From Xenopus tropicalis (lineage: Eukaryota; Chordata; Amphibia; Anura; Pipidae), in assembly GCF_000004195.4 (NCBI RefSeq), contig NC_030685.2:58900048-58964047 (forward strand): a stretch of DNA of 64,000 nucleotides, given 5' to 3'. Positions 56,910 to 64,000 of this stretch are shown piece by piece (positions within the stretch are counted from its first letter, which is position 1; each line of letters starts with the position of its first letter). Position numbers and translations under genes: made by a program. The notes under the pieces were generated by a model. The model ran no database searches, was not told where the DNA came from, and saw only the letters and a program-made list of their open reading frames with translations.

Positions 56910-58560
56910 ATGCCTGGGGTATCGGAGCTACGACTGGTGGAGAGGCGCTACATCTGCCGCTATCTCCAGCGCTCATCCTATGATAGGCAGCCGCTGGGGA
57001 TGGTAGGGGTCCACGAGAGAAAGAGGGCAATCCTCCGCAGGCTGATGCGGAGGTTACAACACCGCTATGCCCTCCAAATGGACCTCAGGACTCTCCAGCG
57101 GATATGGTCGGATATGAAGCGCAGGAGTCCAGAATTAATAGCTGAAATAGCGGAAGGTAATTATTGAACTTTTAAAAATTGAAGAAATGTATATTCTATA
57201 TATATCTATATGTACAAAACTAGAAAGAATATGCTGCACACTCAGGTCTTAGATGCAAAAAAAAAACAAAACATTTTTATTTGGATCAAGTCCTTGCTTA
57301 CTTTATACTGCACCCAGGCAAATTATTACATAGTAACATAGTAAGTTGGGTTGAAAAAAGACATACGTCCATCACGTTCAACCATAATACCTATATATAT
57401 AACCTGCCTAACTACTAGTTTATCCAGAGGAAGGCAAAAACCCCATCTGAAGCCTCTCTAATTTGCCTCAGAGGGGAAAAAATTCCTTCCTGACTCCAAG
57501 ATGGCAATCGGACCAGTCCCTGGATCAACTTGTACTAAGAGCTATCTCCCATAACCCTGTATTCCCTCACTTGTACTGAGAGCTATCTCCCATACCCCTG
57601 TATTCCCTCACTTGTACTGAGAGCTATCTCCCATACCCCTGTATTCCCTCACTTGTACTGAGAGCTATCTCCCATACCCCTGTATTCCCTCACTTGTACT
57701 GAGAGCTATCTCCCATAACCCTGTGTTCCCTCACTTGTACTGAGAGCTATCTCCCCTACCCCTGTATTCCCTCACTTGTACTAAGAGCTATCTCCCATAA
57801 CCCTGTATTCCCTCACTTGCTAAGAATCCATCCAGCCCCTTCTTAAAGTTATATAATGTATCAGCCAGCACAACTGATTCGGGGAGGGAATTCCACAACT
57901 TCACAGCTCTTTTAGGGGGCCCTGGCTAACAATGTCTGTGTGTCCTTTGTATTGATGTGAGGGTTCACAGGGGGACGGGCCATTGGGGGCGTGGGAGGAG
58001 GGGGGCCCAAAAAATGTTGTTGTGAGGGGCCCCGTTATTTATGATGGTGGCCCTTTGTGTATGAATGTATATATATATGTATAATATATTTAACTAACAT
58101 CTTGCAATACTATCTCACAGACCTTCAGCTGGATGTAGCGCCTCATCCAGAGGCCCAACCCCAGGCACACCAGGCTGCAGAGGCTCTCCAGGCCCAACAG
58201 GCCCCTGAGGCCCAACAGGCCCCTGAGGCACCCAAGGCCGACCAACAGGCCCCAGAGCCCGACCAACAGGCCCCCGAGCCACCCGAGGCCGACCAACAGG
58301 CCCCTGAGGCCCAAGAGGCCCCTGAGGCACCCGAGCCAAGTTTTGCTCCCCTGGCCGAAGACTGGGTTGAGGCAAGTCCTCCGACCGAAGAAGTGGGGAC
58401 CCAGACATCACCATCCAGCTTGGACCTCACTCATCGGTCCATACAAGAGGACCTTGCCTCCATGAAGGCCCAGTTGGCCAGAGTGGAGCAGAAAGTTGAC
58501 TTATTTATGGGCAGAAGTTTTTCAGATTTTAAAAAAAAAATTTTAAGAATTTTAGTGTAA
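56910..58560 (+). CDS. Two-exon SANT/Myb-like protein gene, copy B, inside the Harbinger element
   Basis: Exon 1 56910-57156 and exon 2 58121-58560 join to an open 228-aa frame. Donor GGAAG|GTAATT and acceptor CTCACAG|ACCTTC give a phase 1 intron at the same place as in copy A (1583-2774). Exon 1 encodes LRLVERRYICRYLQ, a basic stretch RKRAILRRLMRRLQHR and LQRIWSDMKRRSPELI, a helix-rich DNA-binding pattern. Exon 2 encodes QQAPEA-type Gln/Pro/Ala repeats, then SFAPLAEDWVEASPPTEEVG and a coiled-coil-like IQEDLASMKAQLARVEQKVD. PIF/Harbinger elements usually pair a transposase with a Myb/SANT-like helper; this is inferred to be that helper. The intron contains a LINE fragment and a minisatellite. 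Confidence 0.65.
57327..57905 (-). mobile_element. LINE 3'-end fragment (L2/CR1-like) in the SANT-like gene intron
   Basis: Tail TTACATAGTAACATAGTAAG at the left, then TTGGGTTGAAAAAAGACATA. On the minus strand the right part encodes LYNFKKGLDGFL, equivalent to the ORF2 end seen at 1251-1508. It contains an expanded 41-bp minisatellite. Confidence 0.7.
57528..57814 (+). repeat. 41-bp minisatellite, seven copies
   Basis: Seven units of exactly 41 bp starting at 57528, each ACTTGTACT(A/G)AGAGCTATC then TCCCATA(A/C)CCCTGTATTC. It lies inside the LINE fragment. Confidence 0.95.
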
Positions 58561-58990
58561 AAATAAAAGTTGTTTGATTTTTCGATTTTTGAACTGAGTA
58601 ATGTCTAATTATTTTTCCTTCCTTTTTCCTATACTTTCATGTAGTTTCCCCTACACTCTTACATTTATCAGTAACAGCATCAATATGCTATATGGTTTAA
58701 ATATTTGCAAATATTCTGGCAACAATTTTGTCTTTAGCCCATTTTGCTGAATAGTAAAACTTGCATTAATTAGTACGTAGCGTATTTTCTGGCGAGTGTG
58801 ATAACTGCCAATCCAATGTTTTGTTGCCAGAATAATTGCAATATTATATTTGTTCCTGTTTAATAAAGTGCCCATAACATATTTGCCATTTATTCTGTGT
58901 CTAAAATCTCCCACTTAATTTAAGCCACTGTAGCAAACGGACCCCTAAGTATTTGGCTAAATATTGTTAAATGCCCCCCCCCCCATTTTA
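58561..58990. other. Harbinger element 3' region, non-coding
   Basis: AAATAAAAGTTG at 58560-58571 may serve as the polyadenylation signal of the SANT-like gene. Nothing else recognised. A C-run precedes the next insertion. Confidence 0.5.
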
Positions 58991-59004
58991 TTATCTCTAG
59001 CACT

Positions 59005-59078
59005 TCTTTTTTTTTCTTACTTATATTTTTATTGGTTTTTGGGGTTTTTTTTTGCAAATAAACATTTATACAGCACCT
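59005..59078 (-). mobile_element. Tiny 5'-truncated LINE insertion
   Basis: A 74-bp T-rich segment resembling the reverse of the L1-type 3' end at 51323 (CTTACTTATATTTTTATTGG). It is flanked by CTCTAGCACT at 58995-59004 and 59079-59088. Confidence 0.7.
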
Positions 59079-59088
59079 CTCTAGCACT

Positions 59089-59356
59089 CTGTGCTCTCCC
59101 AGGGCAAAATGTCGCCATTTTTATGCTGCTGATTGTCGCGCGCGTAATGTCGCGACAATTAGTGCATGCGCAAAATGGAAAATACCGCGCAGGTTATTTA
59201 TCGCGACAAGAATATCGCATGAAATACCTCGCGTAAAATAACGCAAGTGTACTAATAGTGAATCGTGCAAAAAGTCGCCAAAATTAAGAAGCGGTAAAAT
59301 TTTTAGCGCGCGCTAAAAATAGCGCACGTTAATTCGCACTTTAGTGAATCGGGCCC
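59089..59356. repeat. Harbinger right subterminal and terminal region
   Basis: CG-rich words GTCGCGCGCGTAATGTCGCG and TTTAGCGCGCGCTAAA, ending in the inverted terminus CACTTTAGTGAATCGGGCCC. Confidence 0.8.
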
Positions 59357-59359
59357 TAA

Positions 59360-59577
59360 AAGACATTTTGGCACGAACATAGGAAGATTCAGGAGACTAA
59401 GAAAGATCCTAGTCTAGACTCCTTTTTTAAGAGTGAGAATAGTGTTGGAAAGAAGTCTAGGTCTATATTTGTCCTAAGAAAATCACTGAGATGGAGATAC
59501 CAGGGAACCATACTAAACATGTTATTAAGAAACATATTTCATGTTGGTCTCAGTATGTAATCGATATCAGTGCTGTC
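59360..59577 (+). mobile_element. Penelope-like element, continuation right of the Harbinger insertion
   Basis: Open stretch with KTFWHEHRKIQE, KKDPSLDSFF and SIFVLRKSLR. The pattern (H/W.I...DPSL...F) matches the post-RT linker of PLE proteins before the GIY-YIG domain. Removing the Harbinger element and one TAA joins it to the PLE sequence ending at 50411. It is cut at 59578 by a hAT element. Confidence 0.5.
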
Positions 59578-60352
59578 CAACTTCTGCGGTGCCGAGGGCC
59601 GGAATTTCTCTAGCAAACATGGTGGAGGGCCGCTAATGGAAGCCAGTTTTGACCACTCCCCCTTTTAAACTACACCCACTTAAACCACACCCATTTTTTC
59701 ACAATGGTGGTAGTGCAGCAAAAACTCAAATGCTTGGTCCTTACTGTGGGGATATCAACCGCCACTCATATGTGAAAGAATTATATTATGTCATATTAAG
59801 ATATACCCTTAAATCCATATGCCTCCTCCTCCTCCCCAGTGGATAGTACAGCAACCCCCAGCACATAATTACACACCTTAGGGACCATTTAATTGCTATT
59901 TCCAAAAAAAACCCAAGAACAAACCCCTGCCAGGTTCACCTCCCACAGGAAACATAGGGCAGGCAGAGTATGGAACACACAGGCAGCATAGGTCAGGCAG
60001 AGTATGGCACACACAGGCAGCACTCTGCCTGTCCTATGCTGCCTGTGTGTGCCAAACTCTGCCTGCCCTACCCTGTCTGTGTGTGCCATACTCTGCCTGA
60101 CCTATGCTGCCTGTGTGTGCCATACTCGGCCTGTCCTATGCTGCCTGTGTGTGCCATACTCTGCCTACCCTACCCTGTCTGTGTGTGCCATACTCTGCCT
60201 GACCTATGCTGCCTGTGTGTGCCATACTCTGCCTGCCCTACCCTGTCTGTGTGTGCCATGCTCTGTCTGCCCTACCCTGCATGTGTGTGCCATACCCTCC
60301 CTGCCCTATGCTGCCTATGTGCCATAATCTGCCTACCATATGCTCCCTGTGT
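59578..60352. mobile_element. hAT element with minisatellite, right end lost
   Basis: Begins CAGTGCTGTCCAACTTCTGC, the inverse of the right end of the element at 17574-18460, and follows it through GTGCCGAGGGCCGGAATTTC. It runs into the same minisatellite but ends at 60352, where tandem-unit sequence starts. The second terminus is missing. Confidence 0.8.
59946..60350. repeat. ~32-bp minisatellite TGCCATACTCTGCCTG
   Basis: About twelve units of GTGTGTGCCATACTCTGCCT plus (G/A)(C/A)CCTA. It is inverted after 60018 relative to the first two units, forming a short palindrome. Cys-rich frames here are translations of it. Confidence 0.85.
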
Positions 60353-60533
60353 AATAAACAAGCAGCTCCTCAGAATGTATGAAAACAAAACCAAGTAAAA
60401 AAAGTCCAAGGGATATAAGGGAACTTCCATGCTAAAGAATGCTGGCAAACATTTACTATTTGTGTGAAAAGAGATAGGTGTAGAAAAGCACAGGAATTTG
60501 TATTTTTTTCCACATATTTCATTCAATAACTAT
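60353..60533. repeat. Detached fragment of the tandem array unit tail
   Basis: AATAAACAAGCAGCTCCTCA through CATTCAATAACTATT matches unit tails at about 20215-20391 and, partly, 35453-35545. It marks the left side of the duplicated region. Confidence 0.85.
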
Positions 60534-61129
60534 TACTAAATTTCCTTAGCGGAAATAAATCTTAATTCCTCCAAAAGTAAGATCAAAGCATGTCTGGACT
60601 GAGAATCAAATAGGCCCTGGCATTTAATATACATTATATTTCATGTAAGTTCTTTTTCTTCCTTTTGTATTACATTTTCCACACCCTACCTAAATACTGT
60701 CCCAGAGGGCGGTCTCTAGTACTTTAGATGGCAGTTTTCTATTTTGGAGTACCCAATGGCACATACAGGTATAGGACTCGTCAGGGCCGCCATCAGAAAT
60801 CACGGGGCCCCTCACAACAAAATTTTCTGGGCCCCACCCTCCCATGCCCCCAATGGCCCCTCCCATCAATACAAGGGACACACAGGCATTGGTAGCGAGG
60901 GCCCCCTAAAACATTGGTAGCCAGGGCCCCCCTAAAACATTTGTGGCCAAGGTTTACATTTTGCATTGGTGCCAGGGCAGGGACCCACTAAAACATTGCT
61001 AGCCAGCCCAGGGCCCCCTAAAACATTGGTGGTCCTCCCCCAGTGTCCCCATACAATAGCCTGCTCTCTGCTGCTTCCTTACTGCTTCTTCCCGTTGCCC
61101 CCACCCAGCATCCTCCTGCTTCTTCCAGG

Positions 61130-61560
61130 GCCCCCCAAACATTCTTCAGCTCCCCCCAGCATCCTCCTGCTTCTTCCAGGGCCCCCCAAGCATCCTCCAG
61201 CTCCCCCCCCCAAGCACCCTCCTCCTTCCCCCAGGGCCCCCCCAAGCATCCTTCACCTTCCCCCCTCCCCCAGGGCCTTTCCCCAAGTATCCTCCACCTT
61301 CCCCCAGGGCCCCCCCAAGTATCCTCCACCTTCCCCCAGGGCCCTCCCCAAGCATCCTCCACCTTCCCCCAGGGCCCCCCAAGAATCCTCCACCTTCACC
61401 TAGGGCCCTCCCCAAGCATCCTCCACCTTCCCCCAGGGCCCTCCCCAAGCATCCTCCACCTTCCCCCAGGACCCCCCCCAAGAATCCTCCACCTTCCCCC
61501 AGGGCCCCCCCAAGAATCCTCCACCTTCCCCCAGGGCCCCCCCAAGAATCCTCCAGTCCT
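61130..61560. repeat. ~33-bp Pro-coding-like minisatellite
   Basis: Roughly a dozen units of AAGCATCCTCCACCTTCCCC plus CAGGGCCCCCCC. Proline- or glycine-rich frames on both strands are translations of it and not genes. Confidence 0.85.
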
Positions 61561-61615
61561 CTCCCCCCGCCGCCGCCAGCATCCTTCGGCTCCTACTTCC
61601 CTGCATCAACTCAGT

Positions 61616-61882
61616 CAGTTGTCCTGGGCCCGGGCATTTAAAGGGGGCCCAGCCAAGCTCTGTTACTGTTATCGCTGGTGTCCGCTGTGATGTCCCGAAC
61701 TCTCCGCTACATGTGCGCTTTTATAGGGTTGCGCCCCGTGCGTGTGACGTCAGTACGCACAGGGCGCAAGCTTATAAAAGCGCACATGTAGCGGAGAGCT
61801 CGGGACATCACAGCGGACACCAGCTATAACAGTAACAGAGCCCGGCCGGGCCCCTTTTAAATGCCCGGGCCCGGGACAACTG
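61616..61882. repeat. ~265-bp palindrome with a central CRE-like octamer
   Basis: Left arm CAGTTGTCCTGGGCCCGGGC... pairs with right arm ...GCCCGGGCCCGGGACAACTG. Each arm is about 130 nt with few mismatches. The centre is TGACGTCA (61745-61752), a perfect cAMP-response-element octamer. TATAAAAG lies on the right arm (61773-61780) with a TTTTATAG counterpart on the left. Confidence 0.88.
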
Positions 61883-62180
61883 TCCCCCCTGTGCCCCCCT
61901 GATGGCGGCCCTGGGATTCGTTATCCAGAATGCTCAGGACCAATGGTATTCCAGATAAGGGGTCTTTCCGTAATTTGGACCTCCATACCTTAAGTCTGTT
62001 AAAAAATCAATTAAACATTTAACCCAATAGGATTGTTTTGCATACTATAAGGATTAAATATATCTTAGTTGGGATCAAGTACAGGTACTGTTTTATTATA
62101 ACAATGAAAAAGGAAATTTTAAAAATCTTAAATATTTGATTAAAATGGAGTCTATGGGAGGCAGGCTTTCCATAATTCAC

Positions 62181-62360
62181 CACTAGTATCTGCCGCATTA
62201 TTCTTGGAAGATGTGAAGAGGGCATTAGACTTTTATTCTTTATGTATTAAGTAATACATAAACAAAATAAATACATCTCATTGGAACGCTGCTGCTTTTC
62301 AAGGAATGTAGCACAATGCCTCAACCTATGGGGAGATTTTCATCCTTTTTATGGCTGTGG
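62181..62360. other. Non-coding, paralogous to 36219-36370
   Basis: CCACTAGTATCTGCCGCATT then ATACATAAACAAAATAAATA and ACCTATGGGGAGA match the first region. A few small insertions differ. Confidence 0.7.
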
Positions 62361-62364
62361 AAGA

Positions 62365-62600
62365 CGGGGAGATTAGTTGAGCGCGACAAATCTCCCTTGT
62401 TGCGGGCGACTTATCTCCCCGATATGCCATTCCACTGGCTTGAATGTAAATCGCCGGTGGGATGGAATATGCGGCACCGCAATTTCAAGTTTCCTCTCAA
62501 GGCAACTTCCGCAATCTCGGGAAATTGTGGTGCCGCATTTGCCATCCCACCGGCGATTTACATTCAACCCAGTGGAATGGCATATCGGAGGGATCAGAAA
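62365..62600. mobile_element. Foldback MITE
   Basis: Arms of about 70 nt: CGATATGCCATTCCACTGG, TGAATGTAAATCGCCGGTGG and GATGG on the left pair with CCATC, CCACCGGCGATTTACATTCA and CCAGTGGAATGGCATATCG on the right. The corresponding place in the paralogous region (around 36375) lacks it. Confidence 0.75.
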
Positions 62601-62877
62601 TGTTTATTCTTATCTAGCCTGATATATTTAGCCTTCACTATACACTACATGCTACAGGCATCTGCAATACTCAATGCCACATCCTTCATTTCCCTGCTCC
62701 CTTATTTTCCATCCCCGCGCCTTGTTATTCCTATTCCCTCTTTTTAGATTATAAACTCTATTAAGCGCAGAGCTTTACCTCCTGTATCAATCAGTATTTA
62801 TAAAATTGTAAGTTTGAATCAGAAATATTTTCGTTACAAAACAAAATACATAATCTTTTGTACTATAATAGTTAGTT

Positions 62878-63207
62878 ACCTTACCAGGAAACCCATTATC
62901 CAGAAAGCTCCGAAATACGGAAAGCCTGTCTTCCATAGACTCCATTTTAATTCAATAATTCAGATTTTTAAGATTGATTTCCCTTTTCTCTGTAATAATA
63001 AAACATTACCTTGTACTTGATCCCAACTTAGATATAATTAATCCTTATTGGAGGCAAAACAGTCCTATTGGGTTTGATTAATGGTTTATTGATTTTTTAG
63101 TAGACTTAATAGACTTAATAGAAGGTATGGAGATCCAAATTACGGAAAGACCTCTTATCCAGAATACCCTTGGTTCCAAGCATTCTGGATAATGGGTCCT
63201 ATACCTG
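62878..63207. mobile_element. TA-type MITE
   Basis: From CAGGAAACCCATTATCCAGA to AATGGGTCCTATACCTG, followed by TA. Left end shortened. Confidence 0.6.
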
Positions 63208-63445
63208 TAATTCTAATTTTTAAAAATGATTTCCTTTTACTCTGTAATAATAAAACAGTACCTTGTATTTGATCCCAACTAAGATACAATTAATTCTTAT
63301 TGGTAGCAAAACACTCCTATTGGGTTTATTTAATGTTTAAATAATCATTTAGTAGACTTAAGGTATGGAGATCCAAATTACGGAAAGATCCCTTACCCGG
63401 AAAAACACAGGTCCCAAGCATTCTGGATAATGGGTCCAATACCTG
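63208..63445. mobile_element. TA-type MITE, left-truncated
   Basis: Second adjacent relative, ending GGGTCCAATACCTG before TA. Confidence 0.6.
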
Positions 63446-63694
63446 TACTGTAGTTATTCTTTGCTTTATTGGTAGTCATAATCAAGATTTCATGAGAAGA
63501 GAGGATGATTCTAGAAGGTCAAAGCAGTTCTACCAGTTGTGACACCTTGTAGCCAAGGTCAAACAATATGAGTCTGACTCAGTAAAAGAGACACAAATAC
63601 AATCCTGTGGGGCAAATTTGATGCATGGGACCCAGGTGAGGACAGAAGAAGACACTCCCAGAAGAGGTGGGACCTTGTACCCCGAATAGAAACC

Positions 63695-63773
63695 TACATA
63701 AGTCAGAGTGCTGTTCAGTGCTGATTCAATTTTAGAAGGATACACAGACCAGGCACGGGATCAAAAAGGAGAG
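63695..63773 (+). promoter_or_regulatory. Paralogous promoter/5' exon of a second methyltransferase-like gene
   Basis: Matches 37690-37767 including CTACATAAG, AGGATACACAGACCAGGCAC and the donor GGAGAG|GTATGAG (GT at 63774-63775). Coding exons, if present, lie right of the window. Confidence 0.45.
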
Positions 63774-63952
63774 GTATGAGGCTGTTTGAGCCACGGAGTA
63801 GTGCTTTCTATCTTTTTATGTAGTGGGACAATTATTTCTTATATCTCTTTGAGGGACAGATACAAATGAAGTTGTTAAATTAGTTGTTACTTTTTATTTC
63901 AATGTGTTTTATATTAGTGTGTGTCATTTCAACTGTTTCTTATATAGTGCAT

Positions 63953-64000
63953 ATTATCCATAATGTTTGGGACCTGGGTTTTTTTCAGATAAAGGTCTTA
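63953..64000. mobile_element. TA-type MITE fragment at window edge
   Basis: TTATCCATAATGTTTGGGAC matches 37943-37962 and runs off the window. Confidence 0.5.

Larger units (their letters stand above)
50412..59356. mobile_element. PIF/Harbinger-type DNA transposon, 8945 bp, no transposase
   Basis: Inverted ends: left GGGCCCGATTCACTAAAGTG; right reads CACTTTAGTGAATCGGGCCC. Flanked by TAA at 50409-50411 and 59357-59359, the TWA duplication of PIF/Harbinger. Subterminal regions are rich in CGCG and TCGCGACAA words. Cargo: a 126-bp tandem repeat, a two-exon SANT-like gene, a nested 5.4-kb LINE and a LINE 3' fragment. No Harbinger transposase was found, so it would need one in trans. Confidence 0.88.
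60782..61913. mobile_element. Non-autonomous hAT element with GC-rich palindrome, 1132 bp
   Basis: Inverted ends CAGGGCCGCCATCAG / CTGATGGCGGCCCTG, flanked by GGACTCGT (60774-60781) and GGATTCGT (61914-61921), an 8-bp duplication with one mismatch. Contains a minisatellite and a very long palindrome. No coding capacity. Confidence 0.88.
60766..62180. mobile_element. TA-type MITE split by a hAT element, right-truncated
   Basis: Begins CAGGTATAGGA after TA, is interrupted by 60782-61913, and resumes TTATCCAGAATGCTCAGGAC. It is paralogous to the MITE at 35546-35838. Confidence 0.7.

Noticed and set aside
61043..61690. Long proline-rich open frames on the plus strand (and glycine-rich on the minus strand)
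   Set aside because: They translate a 33-bp minisatellite in several frames at once; there is no domain or start context.

Overview
This looks like a repeat-rich stretch of an amphibian genome, most probably Xenopus. Genes have GT-AG introns. The mobile elements are of the vertebrate/frog kind: an L1/Tx1-type LINE, a Penelope-like element, PIF/Harbinger elements with TWA target duplications, piggyBac and foldback elements at TTAA, hAT elements with 8-bp duplications, and TA-flanked MITEs with CAGGTATGGG ends. No bacterial-type operon, rRNA, tRNA or CRISPR array was seen. The species cannot be fixed from the sequence alone.

Layout. 1-360: a possible terminal coding exon and 3' UTR of an unidentified gene. 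690-990: a CpG-rich cluster of GC-box and AAAATGGC motifs. 1.1-3.1 kb: on the minus strand, a two-exon SANT/Myb-like gene whose intron holds a minisatellite interrupted by a solo LTR. 3.2-10.8 kb: repeats, a 189-bp satellite (4631-6420) and a broken hAT transposase gene (minus strand) ending at a hAT terminus at 10809. 10.81-35.55 kb: five tandem copies of a segment carrying exons of a protein-kinase pseudogene (minus strand). Unit 1 is swollen by a 3.9-kb piggyBac-type element inside a kinase exon and by an 887-bp hAT element. Units 2-4 share a very recent 4146-bp duplication. 35.5-46.6 kb: MITEs and the one convincingly intact host gene, a six-coding-exon SAM-dependent methyltransferase (270 aa, plus strand, 39458-46352), with a probable 5' UTR exon near 37.7 kb.

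47.67-59.58 kb is a nest of elements. A Penelope-like element (partly tandem-duplicated) is split by an 8945-bp Harbinger-type element. That element carries an apparently intact two-exon SANT-like gene and is itself split by a 5.4-kb L1-type LINE. 59.58-64 kb: hAT elements with minisatellites, one carrying a roughly 265-bp palindrome centred on a CRE-like octamer. These lie in a segmental duplication of the 35.4-38 kb region, so a second methyltransferase-like gene probably begins at the right edge.

How the parts relate. The tandem units act as natural controls: paralogous copies lacking an insertion give empty sites that define the exact ends and target duplications of the piggyBac, hAT and MITE insertions. 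The kinase copies carry different lesions on top of shared ones, so the locus was probably already degenerate when it amplified. The methyltransferase is the only gene here for which cellular function is well supported. The two SANT-like genes share intron position and phase and both stay open, which is notable because no Harbinger transposase is present beside either.
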